Source: Methylobacterium sp. 77
GTDB taxonomy: Bacteria; Pseudomonadota; Alphaproteobacteria; Rhizobiales; Beijerinckiaceae
Assembly (NCBI RefSeq): GCF_000372825.1
Contig: NZ_KB910516.1
Location: 3,577,825 to 3,641,824 of the forward strand
Length of the DNA: 64,000 nt
Reading direction: 5' to 3'
The notes below the pieces were generated by a model. The model was not told the DNA's origin. It did no database searches and saw only the letters and a program-made list of their open reading frames with translations. The position numbers and the translations under genes are program-made. The stretch's first letter is position 1. Every line of letters starts with the position of its first letter. Shown here piece by piece: positions 22,723 through 33,205 of the stretch.

Positions 22723-25700
22723 TCACCCCGCCCCCGCCTCCACGACCCTCACCACGCTGCGGCCGTTGCCGCGCTTCTCCACCCTGACCTGCACGGCGAT
22801 GCGCTCGATCATCGCCGCCACATGGGTGATGACGCCGACTTTGCGGCCACGGCCCTGGAGGGTCTCCAGCGCGTCCACGGCGAGATCGAGGGTCTCGGCA
22901 TCGAGGGAACCGAAGCCCTCGTCGATGAAGAGCGTATCGACGAAGGATTCGCGGCCCTCCAGGCCGGACAGGGCGAGGGCCAGAGCGAGCGAGACGAGGA
23001 AGCGCTCGCCGCCCGACAGGCTGCGGGTGGCGCGCACCTCCTCGCCCATGTCGCGATCGACCACGTAGAGGGAAAGGTTCGCCACGTCGCCGCGCACCAG
23101 CCGGTAGCGCGGGCTCAGCGCCAGCAGGTGCTCGTTGGCGAGCCGGACCAGGTGTTCCAGCGTGACCCCTTGCGCGAAAAGCCTGAACTTGACGCCGCTG
23201 GCCGAGCCCACCGCGTCGTTCACCGCCTCCCAGGTGGCGTAGTCGCCGCGCGCCTCAGCGACTTTCTCCTCCAATCCGGCGGCCCGTGCGCGCGCCGCAT
23301 CGTCGCGCGCGAGATCGGCCGTGATCGCACCGAGACCCTGCTGATGAGTGGCCATCGCCTCGGCGAGGCCGGCTGTCGCCGCTTCGGTGGCGGGGCCGTC
23401 GATCTCCGGCGCGACGAGCAGAAGGGCGAGGTCGGCCTGCCGCGTGGCCAGAGCGCTGTCCGCTTCGCGGGCTTCCCAAGCACGGGCCTCGACCGCCTGG
23501 CGCAGGGAGGAGCGGATTTCGGGCGCCAGCGCCAGGCAATCGCGCACCGTCTCGACGTCACGCGGCGCGCAGGCGGTCTCGAAAGTCGCATCGGCCTCCG
23601 CGCGGAGGCGCCGTGCCGTGTCGAGGGACGCGGCACCGTGCTCGGCCGCCGTCATGGCCGAGGCGAGGGTGGCATGGGCGGAGGCGCGCGCGTCTTCGGC
23701 CTGCTTCAACGTTTCGCGGGCGAGCTTACGGGATTCGTTGATCCGGGTCCGGTGCGCGCCGGTCTCCTCCCCGCCGAGCAAGGGAGCTCTCTCGGCCCGC
23801 AGGGCGGCGAGCCGTTCCGAACGGACCCGCGCCTGCTGCCCGGCCGCATCGGCGGCAGCCCGGGTGAAACCGACAGCCTCGGCCGCGCCGGCGCGCCGCG
23901 CAGCGAGCGCCTGGGCCTCCTGCTCGAGCCCCTTGCGGCGCTGGTCGAGGGCTCGGTGCTCGGCCGCGATTTTAGCCACGCGCCGAGCGACGCCGGCCCC
24001 GTCCCGGTCGAGATCGGCGAGCGACAGGCCGGCGGCCGCGAGATAGGGCGCGATCTCGCGGCCGAGGGATTCGACCCGCTCCGTATGGCTCGCGACCCGA
24101 ACCGTCTCGCCCTTGGCGGCAAGATCGGCGAGGCGGAGGGCCTCGCGCTCGGTCGCACGGGACAGTTCCGCCGCCTCGATCTCCCGGCCCGCGCCTTCGA
24201 TCCGCACGGTGAGGGCGTCGATCTCATCGCGGAGAACCTTGGCCCGCTCCAGCGCGGCGAGCAGCGGGGTACGGGCGTTCCTGGCGGTCTCCACGAGTCC
24301 GGTGAGCGTGGCGTGCGCCTCGGTGCCCAGCTCCTCCGGTACGCGGCCATCGATCGCGGCATCACGATGGGCAGCCAGCAGGTGGGCATGGTGACCGGCA
24401 TAGGCGGCGGCCGTCTGGTCGAGCGTTCCTCGGGCGACCGCCATTCCCTGCTCGGCATTGCGCCAGCGTGCGCCGGCACCGGCCCTGGCGGCGGCGGCTT
24501 CCGTGATCGCTGCGCGGGCGGTGGCGATGTCGGCATCGTGCTGCGCGCGCTGCGCTTTCAGCGCCTCCGCTACCTGCCCGAGGCCGCCCCGATCATGGAC
24601 ATGCGGATGATCCGCGGCACCGCAGACCGGGCAGGGCTGACCCTCTACCAGAAGGCTGCGCAGATGAGCCGCCTGCTGCGACAGAGCCTCCTCGGCGAGC
24701 TCCGCCAAGGGCGCCACGGCCTTGCGCATCTCGATGGCCCGCGCCTGTTTGGCGGCGGCCTCGTCCCCGGCCGACCCTGCGGCTTCATCGGCATGGCGGG
24801 CTGATTCCGCCTCGGCTCGCGCCCGGTCGAGAGTGAGCGACGCCTCGTCATGGCTCCGCGCCAGGGGGATCGTCTCGCGCAGGTGCTCGATCAAGCGGTC
24901 GAGCGTGCCGACGCGCATGCGGGCCGAGGCTTCTCCGACCTCATTCAGAGCGGCACTGCGCCCGGCCCGGCGCTCGATCGCGTCGGCACGCGATGCCTTC
25001 GTCCGTGTGATCGCCTGGTCGCCCGCAGCGATCAGGTCGGAGCGGCGGATTGCCTCGTCCGCGGCCTTGCGGAGCTCGATCTTCGCCTGCGCGAGTTGCG
25101 TGCTCAAGCTGGCGCGCTTGGTGAAGAGCTGTTCGGCCTCGTCGGTCCGCCCGGCGAGAAAGGCCCCGCCCCTGTCCGCCTCGAACCGGCCGGCCACGTC
25201 CGCGCGCGCGGATTCCGCTGCCGCGAGGCCGGCCTCCAGCCGTATCAGCGCCGTCGCCGCCTCCTCCGCGCGCGTCTTCGCGGCCCCAGCCGCCTCGGAG
25301 GCTTGGGCGGATTCGAGGGCCGCCTCGCCAATCCGGGTGTCGAGGTCGGCCGCTCGTGTCCAGATCGGGCCGAACGCCTTGAACCCTGCTTCCGAGGCCT
25401 CGTCCGCCCGATAGGCCTCGTCATGGGCCAGGCGCGCGGCGCCCGCGCTCGCTTCGGCCTCGCCGCGCTTCGTCAGAGCCTGCGCGAAAGCCGCTTCGGC
25501 GGCCGTGACATCCAGCGCCGCCCTGGACGCGGCCCTGGCCGGCTCGCGCAGACGCTCGACTTCGTCGAGTTCGGCCAGGCGGGCGCTCTCGTGCCGGTGG
25601 GTTTCCAGAGCTTCGCGCGCAACGGCGAGCCGTGCCGCGACGGCCGACACCTGAACACGGGTGTCGGCGATGCGCCGCGCATGGGAGAGGGCCGCGTTCA

Positions 25701-26472
25701 GCTCCATCAGCCGGCCCGTGACGTCCGCCACCTCGGCGAGAAGCCGGTCGCGCTCGGCATGTTTCTCGGCTCGCGCGGCCTCGTCGAGGAGGCCGACCGC
25801 GTCGCGATGCGCCTCCAGCTCCCTCACCTTCGCGCGCTGCACCTCGGCACCGGCATGGACCCGCTTCGAGATCTCGGAATAGATCGCCGTGCCGGTGATC
25901 TTCTCCAGGAGTTCGGCGCGCTCGCCCTCGGCGGCCAGCAGGAACGCGTCGAACTCGCCCTGCGCCAGCAGGACGGTGCGGCGGAACTGGTCGAAGGTGA
26001 GGTCGGTGAGGTCGCAGATCGCCGCATCGACGAGCCCGGCCTTGCTGTCGCCGACGAAGGTCCCGTCCGCGAGCCGCTTGAGGGAGCGAGACTTGTTCTG
26101 AAGCCGCCCGTTGGCCTTGCCACGGGCGCGATAGACCGACCAGCGGGCGCAGTAGCTCTGGCCGTCCTTCCCGATGAAATCGACCTCGGCGAAGCCTTCC
26201 GTCGCTCCTCGCCTCAGGATCGCCCTCTCGTCGCCGATGGTGATGGGGTCGCCGCCAGGATCGGGCGCCCTCTCCCGTCCGCTCGTGGCGACGCGCGGAT
26301 AGCGGCCGTAGAGCGCGAGGCAGAGGGCGTCGAGGATGGTGGACTTGCCCGCTCCCGTCTCGCCGGTGATGGCGAAGATGCCGGTGGCGCCGATGGGTCC
26401 GTCGGACAGATCGACGGAGAAGGGCGCGGCGAGGCTCGCAAGGTTTTCGCCGCGGATCGCCAGGATGCGCAA
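22723..26472 (-). CDS. sbcC: Exonuclease SbcCD, ATPase subunit SbcC
   Basis: 1249 residues from TTG 26472. Walker A GETGAGKS at 37-44 follows the start RILAIRGENLASLAAPFSVD; QGEFDAFLLA (Q-loop) follows near 185. Two long coiled coils flank the zinc hook CPVCG near residue 612. The C-terminal head carries the ABC signature (SLSGGERFLVSLALALALSG) and Walker B (FIDEGFGSLD) near 1150-1185. SbcC with SbcD opens hairpins and processes double-strand breaks. Its usual partner sbcD is not adjacent: it lies 7 kb upstream on the same strand (33206-34432), with three other genes between them. Confidence 0.96.
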   Translation of the reverse strand: MRILAIRGENLASLAAPFSVDLSDGPIGATGIFAITGETGAGKSTILDALCLALYGRYPRVATSGRERAPDPGGDPITIGDERAILRRGATEGFAEVDFIGKDGQSYCARWSVYRARGKANGRLQNKSRSLKRLADGTFVGDSKAGLVDAAICDLTDLTFDQFRRTVLLAQGEFDAFLLAAEGERAELLEKITGTAIYSEISKRVHAGAEVQRAKVRELEAHRDAVGLLDEAARAEKHAERDRLLAEVADVTGRLMELNAALSHARRIADTRVQVSAVAARLAVAREALETHRHESARLAELDEVERLREPARAASRAALDVTAAEAAFAQALTKRGEAEASAGAARLAHDEAYRADEASEAGFKAFGPIWTRAADLDTRIGEAALESAQASEAAGAAKTRAEEAATALIRLEAGLAAAESARADVAGRFEADRGGAFLAGRTDEAEQLFTKRASLSTQLAQAKIELRKAADEAIRRSDLIAAGDQAITRTKASRADAIERRAGRSAALNEVGEASARMRVGTLDRLIEHLRETIPLARSHDEASLTLDRARAEAESARHADEAAGSAGDEAAAKQARAIEMRKAVAPLAELAEEALSQQAAHLRSLLVEGQPCPVCGAADHPHVHDRGGLGQVAEALKAQRAQHDADIATARAAITEAAAARAGAGARWRNAEQGMAVARGTLDQTAAAYAGHHAHLLAAHRDAAIDGRVPEELGTEAHATLTGLVETARNARTPLLAALERAKVLRDEIDALTVRIEGAGREIEAAELSRATEREALRLADLAAKGETVRVASHTERVESLGREIAPYLAAAGLSLADLDRDGAGVARRVAKIAAEHRALDQRRKGLEQEAQALAARRAGAAEAVGFTRAAADAAGQQARVRSERLAALRAERAPLLGGEETGAHRTRINESRKLARETLKQAEDARASAHATLASAMTAAEHGAASLDTARRLRAEADATFETACAPRDVETVRDCLALAPEIRSSLRQAVEARAWEAREADSALATRQADLALLLVAPEIDGPATEAATAGLAEAMATHQQGLGAITADLARDDAARARAAGLEEKVAEARGDYATWEAVNDAVGSASGVKFRLFAQGVTLEHLVRLANEHLLALSPRYRLVRGDVANLSLYVVDRDMGEEVRATRSLSGGERFLVSLALALALSGLEGRESFVDTLFIDEGFGSLDAETLDLAVDALETLQGRGRKVGVITHVAAMIERIAVQVRVEKRGNGRSVVRVVEAGAG

Positions 26473-26840
26473 GATTCGTGGCCTCGTCTCGGACGATCGG
26501 GGAACGGAAGCGTCGGGTCGGCGGAGGGTCGAACGGAAGAATGCTGCCGCTTCATAGCGCAGGATGACGGATGCGGGGCTTCGCCGATGCCGCGCGGCGG
26601 GCCGATGTCCACATGCGACTCAGGACTTCGGCGGAACACGAACCCGCGGCGGTTGCAGGGTCCGATGATTTTGACACCGGAGGCCGGCTCGTGCCATCGG
26701 GCCGCGATGACGAAGCGAGCGCGTCTCCGCATCGGAGGCTCCGGCGGGGAACGTCGGTTCGACCTTGGCCGTTGTTGGGCTCATCCCCATTGTGCAGACG
26801 CGCGTTTCCGTCCTGCATCGAGGCTTGCGACGGAGATAGG

Positions 26841-29800
26841 GTGGCAGTGAGTGTCCTCGCAGATGGGGGCGAGTGCGGCGCGCTGATCGAGACGATCGAT
26901 TGGTCCGCGACGCCCCTCGGCCCCTTCGGGTCGTGGCCCGTCTCCCTTCGCACGCTGACGGGCATGATGGTCGCCGCCCGCCAGCCCATGTTCATCACCT
27001 GGGGTCCGGCGCGGATCGTCCTGTACAACGACGCCTATTCCCAACTCATGGGCGACAAGCATCCCGAGGCGATGGGGCGCCCCATCGCGGAGGTCTGGTC
27101 CGACATCTGGAGCGATCTCGCGCCCATCGTCGCCAATGCCTATGCCGGTATCGCCGTCCAGATGGACGACGTTTCCTTCGTCATGGAGCGCAACGGCTTC
27201 CCCGAGGAGACTCATTTCGCGTTCTCCTACACGCCGGTGCGGGAGGAGGACGGCACGGTCGCCGGCTTCTTCTGCGCCTGCACCGAGACGACCGGGCGCG
27301 TCAGCGCCGAGAGCCGGCTGCGCGAGAGCGAGGCCGAGGCGCGCGGCGTCCTCGACGGGATGGGCGAGGGCTTCCTCCTCCTCGACCGCGACTTCCGGGT
27401 CCGTCGCATCAACGCCGAGGGCCTGCGCCTCGACGGGCGATCCCTGGAGGCGATCCTCGGTCGCCATCTCCTCGACATATGGCCCGATGCCGAGCAGATG
27501 CCTACCTGGCCGCTCTACCGCCGCGCCATGGCGGAACAGGCCTCGGCGGAACTCACCTACCGCCACACCTCGACGCGGCAGGACATCTGGATCGAGGTGA
27601 GGGTCTACCCCTCCGGCAGCGGCCTCTCGGTCTTCTACCGGGACATCAGCGAGCGCAGGGCGGCCGAGGAGGCCCTGCGCGAGCGCGAGGAGCGCCTGCA
27701 CCTCGTGATGGAGGGCGCGCGCGACCACGTCGTCTTCACCATGAACCCGCAAGGCATCGTCACCAGCTGGTCGGCCGGCGCGGTCGAAGTTCTCGGATGG
27801 AGCGTCGCCGATGCGCTCGGCCGTCACGGGTCGATGATCTTCACGCAGGAGGACCGGTCGAGCGGCATCGATACCGGGGAGATGACCCAGGCGGTCGAGA
27901 AGGGCCGCGCCGATGCGGAGCGCTGGCACCGGCGGGCCGACGGGACGCGCGTGTTCCTCGCCGGTTCCCTCCACAGGCTCCCGCCGGACATGCAGGGACG
28001 CTCGCCCGGCTTCCTCAGGATCGCGCGGGACGAGACCCAGCGCAGGGCCCAGGCCGAAGCGCTGTTCGAGAGCGAGGCGCGCTTCCGCAACATGGCCGAC
28101 CATGCGCCGGTGATGATGTGGGTGACGATTCCGGACGGGTCCTGCATCTACCTGAACCGGCTCTGGTACGAATTCACCGGGCAGAGCGAGGCGGAGGCGC
28201 TGGGCCTCGGCTGGACCAAGGCGACGCATCCGGACGACGAGGGACTGGCGGCGGAGACCTTCCTCGCCGCCAATGCGAGGCAGGAGCCCTTCCGGGTCGA
28301 GTACCGCCTGCGCCGGGCGGACGGCACCTATCGCTGGGCCATCGACGCGGCGACGCCGCGTTTCGGCACGAATGGCGAGTTCCTCGGCTATGTCGGTTCG
28401 GTCATCGACATCGACGAGCGCCGGGAGGCGGAAGAGCGCCTTCGCCAGAGCGAGGGGCGATTCCAGGCCATCGCCGATTCCATCGACCAGATGGTCTGGT
28501 CGACGCTGCCGGACGGGCACCACGATTACTTCAACCAGCGTTGGTACGACTATACCGCGGTGCCGCCGGGTTCCACCGACGGCGAGGGCTGGAACGGCCT
28601 CTTCCACCCCGACGACCGGGACAGGGCCTGGGCGGTCTGGCGCCACAGCCTCGACACCGGCGAGCCCTACCATATCGAGTACCGCCTGCGGCACCGCTCG
28701 GGCCAGTACCGCTGGGTGCTGGGGCGGGCGCAGCCCGTGCGCGATGCCGGCGGCCGGATCGTGCGCTGGTTCGGCACCTGCACCGAGATCCAGGAGATCG
28801 TGGAGGCGCGGGACGTTCTGGCCCGCTCGCGGATAGAGCTCGAGCGGGAGATCGCCGAGCGCATCCAGGAGCGCGACCGGATCTGGACGCTGATCCCCGA
28901 TCTGCTGATGTCGGGCACCCTCGACGGCCGCCTCGTCAGCGTGAACCCGGCCTGGACCGAAACGCTCGGCTACGACGAGGCGACCCTGCTGGCGCGGCCG
29001 TTCTGGGAGATCATCCATCCCGACTTCCTCGGCATCAGCGCGGAGATCGTGGAGGCGATGCGGCAGGGCCGCACCGTGCGCCACCAGAACCGGGTCCGCA
29101 CCGCGAGCGGCGCCTATCGCTGGTTCGATTGGGTCAGCGCGCCGGTGGGCGAGGTGTTCTACGCGGTGGCGCGCGACATCACCGACGAGAAGGCGCGGGA
29201 GGCGGCCCTCGCCCAGGCGCAGGAGGCCCTGCGCCAATCCCAGAAGATGGAGGCGGTGGGCCAGCTCACCGGCGGCATCGCCCATGATTTCAACAACCTG
29301 CTCACCGGGATCTCGGGCAGCCTCGAACTCCTGCAGACGCGGATGGCGCAGGGGCGCCTGACCGAACTCGACCGCTACATCAACGCGGCCCAGGGTGCCT
29401 CGCGGCGCGCGGCGGCCCTGACCCACCGCCTCCTCGCCTTCTCGCGGCGCCAGACCCTCGACCCGAAACCCACCAACGTGAACGCCCTGGTCTCGGGGAT
29501 GGAAGACCTGATCCGCCGCACGGTCGGCCCGGCGGTCTTCATCGAGGTGGTCGGCGCGGCCGGTCTGTGGCCGGCCCTGGTCGATCCCAACCAGCTGGAG
29601 AACGCGCTGCTCAACCTCTGCATCAACGCGCGCGACGCCATGCCGGATGGCGGTCGCCTCACCATCGAGACCGCCAACAAGTGGCTCGACGAACATGGTG
29701 CGCGCGCGCGCAACCTCGAACCCGGCCAGTACCTCTCCCTCTGCGTCACCGACAACGGCACCGGCATGACACCGGAGGTGATCGCCCGCGCCTTCGACCC

Positions 29801-30377
29801 GTTCTTCACCACCAAGCCCCTGGGCGAGGGCACCGGCCTCGGCCTGTCGATGATCTACGGCTTCGTGCGGCAATCGGGCGGTGAGGTGCGAATCTATTCC
29901 GAACTCGGCGAGGGCACCACGATGTGCCTCTACCTGCCGCGCCATTACGGCGAGGCCTCGGAGATCGACGAGGCCGGAGAGTTCGCTGCCGCTCCGCGCG
30001 CGCTCCTCGGCGAGACCGTGCTCGTCGTCGACGACGAGCCCACCGTGCGCATGCTCGTGACCGAGGTGCTTGAGGAACTCGGCTACACCGCCATTGAGGC
30101 GGCCGACGGGGCATCCGGCCTGAAGGTGCTGCAATCGGACGTGCGCATCGATCTCCTCGTCACCGATGTCGGCCTGCCCGGTGGCATGAACGGCCGCCAG
30201 ATGGCCGATGCGGGGCGGATCGCGCGGCCCGACCTCAAGATCCTGTTCATCACCGGCTATGCCGAGAATGCCGTGGTCGGCAACGGCCATCTGGAGCCCG
30301 GCATGCAGGTGCTGACCAAGCCCTTCGTGATGGAAGTGCTGGCCAGCCGCATCAAGGACATGATCGCCTCCGGGTAG
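26841..30377 (+). CDS. Hybrid sensor histidine kinase with multiple PAS domains
   Basis: 1178 residues from GTG 26841, chosen because GGAG lies 5 bases upstream. An N-terminal PAS-like module (residues 15-145) is followed by about five more PAS/PAC units (HDDERDEG-type endings such as YRWAIDAATPRF and YRWVLGRAQPV are PAC hallmarks). The phospho-acceptor is His815 in GGIAHDFNNLLTGI. ATP-binding N, G1 and G2 boxes follow (NLCINARDAMPDGG, DNGTGM, GEGTGLGLSM). A receiver domain closes the protein, with Asp1109 in VTDVGLPGGMNG. No membrane segment is seen, so it senses a cytoplasmic signal. The output partner is unknown. Confidence 0.93.
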   Translation: MAVSVLADGGECGALIETIDWSATPLGPFGSWPVSLRTLTGMMVAARQPMFITWGPARIVLYNDAYSQLMGDKHPEAMGRPIAEVWSDIWSDLAPIVANAYAGIAVQMDDVSFVMERNGFPEETHFAFSYTPVREEDGTVAGFFCACTETTGRVSAESRLRESEAEARGVLDGMGEGFLLLDRDFRVRRINAEGLRLDGRSLEAILGRHLLDIWPDAEQMPTWPLYRRAMAEQASAELTYRHTSTRQDIWIEVRVYPSGSGLSVFYRDISERRAAEEALREREERLHLVMEGARDHVVFTMNPQGIVTSWSAGAVEVLGWSVADALGRHGSMIFTQEDRSSGIDTGEMTQAVEKGRADAERWHRRADGTRVFLAGSLHRLPPDMQGRSPGFLRIARDETQRRAQAEALFESEARFRNMADHAPVMMWVTIPDGSCIYLNRLWYEFTGQSEAEALGLGWTKATHPDDEGLAAETFLAANARQEPFRVEYRLRRADGTYRWAIDAATPRFGTNGEFLGYVGSVIDIDERREAEERLRQSEGRFQAIADSIDQMVWSTLPDGHHDYFNQRWYDYTAVPPGSTDGEGWNGLFHPDDRDRAWAVWRHSLDTGEPYHIEYRLRHRSGQYRWVLGRAQPVRDAGGRIVRWFGTCTEIQEIVEARDVLARSRIELEREIAERIQERDRIWTLIPDLLMSGTLDGRLVSVNPAWTETLGYDEATLLARPFWEIIHPDFLGISAEIVEAMRQGRTVRHQNRVRTASGAYRWFDWVSAPVGEVFYAVARDITDEKAREAALAQAQEALRQSQKMEAVGQLTGGIAHDFNNLLTGISGSLELLQTRMAQGRLTELDRYINAAQGASRRAAALTHRLLAFSRRQTLDPKPTNVNALVSGMEDLIRRTVGPAVFIEVVGAAGLWPALVDPNQLENALLNLCINARDAMPDGGRLTIETANKWLDEHGARARNLEPGQYLSLCVTDNGTGMTPEVIARAFDPFFTTKPLGEGTGLGLSMIYGFVRQSGGEVRIYSELGEGTTMCLYLPRHYGEASEIDEAGEFAAAPRALLGETVLVVDDEPTVRMLVTEVLEELGYTAIEAADGASGLKVLQSDVRIDLLVTDVGLPGGMNGRQMADAGRIARPDLKILFITGYAENAVVGNGHLEPGMQVLTKPFVMEVLASRIKDMIASG

Positions 30378-30583
30378 GGGCGAGGACGACAGGGATCTCG
30401 CCCCCTTCGGTGCGGCCGGGCGCGAGGGTGGCGCCGCTCGGCGCCCGCCCGCAAGGGGAGAGTATTGGGCTCGGACGGGCTTTGTCCGGTCATTTTCAGA
30501 AAAAGCCATAACTGTATTTTAAATGGCGGCGTCATATCGAAGCAGAGCAATTTTGGCACGAATCTGTTCTGTGGTGACTCAAG

Positions 30584-31984
30584 ATGGCTCATTTTCGTTA
30601 TACGTTGAACGGCAACTACGACCCCGACAATTCCGATTTAGGATATCAAGAGTCGATTAATACGGACGCCAGGACGCTCGATTTCGGGCCCGGATCGGCG
30701 GTTTCAGGGTATGAACTTTTCGGAAGTCGATTTGTATACGTGGTCGATGGGCCGGACATGTCCGCTGAGTCCCAGGCCTTCGACCTGACGACATGGTCGG
30801 CCGGCATCTACGGCGATTCCAGCGACTTCGACTACGTCACGCGGGTCACCGGCGGGGATTTCGGCGACGTCTTCCGCACGGGCGACGGCAACGACGTCCT
30901 GAACGGCGGCGGCGGCAACGATGTGCTGGAGGGCGGTCGCGGCTCCAACATCTTCAACGGCGGCACGGGCACGAACACCCTGAGCTACGAGCATTTCGAT
31001 GCGCCCAGCTTCGGTATTTCCTACGGGATGAACATCGACCTGCGGACGGGCGAGGCCGACGACGGTACAGGGACTGTCGTCCAGGATACATTCACGAACA
31101 TCGCCAACGTTCGCGGCTCGCAATATGATGACGTTATTGACGGCGACATCGGCAACAACGTCATCGAAGGCGGTGCCGGCTCCGACTTTCTCAAAGGTGG
31201 TGGCGGCATCGATACCTTGAGCTACGAGCATTCCAGCGCGGGCGTGATTATCGGTCTTCAGGGAGGAACCGGTTCTGGCGGTGACGCGGAAGGGGATGTC
31301 TATACGGGATTCGAGAGCGTCCTCGGGAGTACGTCCGGTGACGTCCTTTCCGGAGACGGCGACGCCAACACGCTGATCGGCAATGGCGGCGACGACGCAT
31401 TGTACGGTCGGGGCGGCGACGATCGCCTCATCATCAGCAGCTCGCCCGTGATCGTGAATGGCGGCGGCGGGACGGACATGCTCTTCATCGCGAAGGGCAG
31501 CACCGTCGCCCTGACCGACGTCTCGTTCAGCATCTCGGCCAGCATCGAGAAAGTCTATGTCCGCGACGGGGCGTCCATCACCATGACGGGCGTCGATATC
31601 GGCACGAAGATCTTTTCGCAGAGCCTGAGCGACGGCGGCTCCACGATCGTCGGCACCGACCTCGGCGACCGCATCCAGGCCGGCAAGGGGGACGACGTCA
31701 TCACCGGCGGACTCGGCGGCGATTCCCTCTTCGGCGGCGCGGGTGCCGACACCTTCGTCTTCGCCGCGGGCGATGGCCGCGATGTGATCCGCAAGTTCGA
31801 CGTGCTCAACGACGTCCTCGACGTCCGCACGCTCGCCGACGACATGAGCGGTCTCGAGATCCGGTCGTTCCACGGCGCGGCCAACGCGATCATCACCTTC
31901 ACCGGCGATTCCGGGCCGTCCGACAAGATCATCCTCCTCGGCGTCACGGCCGATTCCCTGACGGACGGCAGCTTCATCTTCTGA
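30584..31984 (+). CDS. RTX-like calcium-binding repeat protein
   Basis: 466 residues. Nonapeptide repeats G-G-x-G-x-D-x-(L/V)-x occur in blocks: GDGNDVLNGGGGNDVLEGG, GGAGSDFLKGGGGIDTL, GNGGDDALYGRGGDDRL and GKGDDVITGGLGGDSLFGGA. These form calcium-loaded parallel beta rolls. A final region (FAAGDGRDVIRKFDVLNDVL) resembles the C-terminal part of type I secreted proteins; there is no N-terminal signal peptide, so type I secretion is likely. No catalytic domain is evident, so it may be an adhesin or surface protein. No ABC exporter gene is adjacent. Confidence 0.88.
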   Translation: MAHFRYTLNGNYDPDNSDLGYQESINTDARTLDFGPGSAVSGYELFGSRFVYVVDGPDMSAESQAFDLTTWSAGIYGDSSDFDYVTRVTGGDFGDVFRTGDGNDVLNGGGGNDVLEGGRGSNIFNGGTGTNTLSYEHFDAPSFGISYGMNIDLRTGEADDGTGTVVQDTFTNIANVRGSQYDDVIDGDIGNNVIEGGAGSDFLKGGGGIDTLSYEHSSAGVIIGLQGGTGSGGDAEGDVYTGFESVLGSTSGDVLSGDGDANTLIGNGGDDALYGRGGDDRLIISSSPVIVNGGGGTDMLFIAKGSTVALTDVSFSISASIEKVYVRDGASITMTGVDIGTKIFSQSLSDGGSTIVGTDLGDRIQAGKGDDVITGGLGGDSLFGGAGADTFVFAAGDGRDVIRKFDVLNDVLDVRTLADDMSGLEIRSFHGAANAIITFTGDSGPSDKIILLGVTADSLTDGSFIF

Positions 31985-32056
31985 CGCCCGCGCCCTCATC
32001 CGGCCGCCCGGTCGCGTGAACTCCCCGCGATCGGGCGGCGGTGGTCGCGCCGGCCC

Positions 32057-33037
32057 CTATTGCGAGCGACGCGACAGCGACACGGCATAGGCCGGCGAGC
32101 GGATCGCGAAGATCGGGTCGTCGGCCGGGCCGGCGATGCCGGCGGGAAGATCCACGACCGGATCGAAGGTGGACGCGTCGCAGGTGGCGTCGGGCTCCAG
32201 GGCGGTGATGGCGATGGTGCCGAGCGTCGTGGTCTTGCGGCTGTCCTCGGGCCACATCACGGTGGGATCGGCGGTCGGATCGCCGGCTTCTCCACGGATC
32301 GCCACCAGGGAGAACGTGGCCGGCCCGCTGGCGAGTCGCTCCTTCAGCTCGTCGGCATAGAAGCTGTCGGGTTTCGCCTTGAGGTCGTCCTCGCTCAGGC
32401 CGAGCTGACCGGCGGCGGCGACGGTCTTCAACTTCACCACGTTCGCCTCGTCCTTGGCGTTGGTGAGCGTATAGGCGTGGACGCCCCAGTAATCGACGCC
32501 GGCATAGCTCGCCGGGACCGGGCGTGCATTCAGCCAGGCGGCCTGTTTCGTGGTCTCCGGATTGGCGGCGGCGAAAGCCTTGATCTTCTCGGCATCGGGC
32601 TTTCCGTCGGCGCCCGGAGCGCGAACAGAGGCGAATTCGAACAGCTGCTGCGGTGTCCGCGCCGAGAAGACCGGTGCCGAAATGATGACGAGGACGAGGT
32701 CGCCGGCGGGATCACGCAGGCGCATGGCAAAGCCGCGCGTCACGGGCTTGGCCTTGTCGGACACTTTCGGGTTGCTGCCGCCCATGGAGAACCGCGCGGT
32801 CACCGGGACGGGTTTCGCGAATTGCGGTGCCTTCGACAGGCTCGCCGCCTCGGCCGAGGGCGTGAACTGCCCCGTGACGCAGACGCCCTTGGCGCCACTC
32901 GCCCGCACGCCGGGCTTGTTGCCACCGGCGGCGAACTGGGCGCCGACGATGGCGGCCGCGTCCGCCTCCTCGGCTTGGACCGGAGAGGCGAGGGCAAACG
33001 CGACGGCGCAGCCGCTGGCGAAGATCGTGGACCTCAT
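32057..33037 (-). CDS. Catalase-like heme protein (SrpA-type), exported, possible loss of the catalytic His
   Basis: 326 residues with a signal peptide (MRSTIFASGCAVAFALASPV, QAE cleavage). The family core is clear: GVCVTGQFTPS, RGFAMRLRDPAGDLVLVIIS, and the heme-ligand Tyr region RSPAYAVSLSRR at the end. These small periplasmic catalase-related peroxidases are 300-360 aa. In most relatives a His precedes the AKGV stretch; here the segment reads VRASGAKGVCV, so the distal His seems to be absent. This gene sits between sbcD and sbcC, reads leftwards like both, and may share the sbcD transcript. Confidence 0.85.
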   Translation of the reverse strand: MRSTIFASGCAVAFALASPVQAEEADAAAIVGAQFAAGGNKPGVRASGAKGVCVTGQFTPSAEAASLSKAPQFAKPVPVTARFSMGGSNPKVSDKAKPVTRGFAMRLRDPAGDLVLVIISAPVFSARTPQQLFEFASVRAPGADGKPDAEKIKAFAAANPETTKQAAWLNARPVPASYAGVDYWGVHAYTLTNAKDEANVVKLKTVAAAGQLGLSEDDLKAKPDSFYADELKERLASGPATFSLVAIRGEAGDPTADPTVMWPEDSRKTTTLGTIAITALEPDATCDASTFDPVVDLPAGIAGPADDPIFAIRSPAYAVSLSRRSQ

Positions 33038-33205
33038 GGCGCAGTTTCCCCCGTCGCCCAGCTCGCATCGGCATGAGCCGGCGAATCTCGATGGCGCACA
33101 ATCGAATTAGACTATGTGCAGGGTAACGGCATCGTGACAAGTGCCCGTGACCAGTATTCGTGAGACGTGCCGATCAGGAGGAGCGGATCGAGCCGCTCGT
33201 GGCGT

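Noticed and set aside
22552..24804. A long plus-strand frame opposite sbcC
   Set aside because: sbcC carries all ABC motifs and the zinc hook over this stretch; the opposite frame has no family features.
26781..30509. A 1242-codon reverse frame opposite the hybrid kinase
   Set aside because: The kinase motifs are clear on the plus strand. The reverse frame is low-complexity and has no ribosome binding site.
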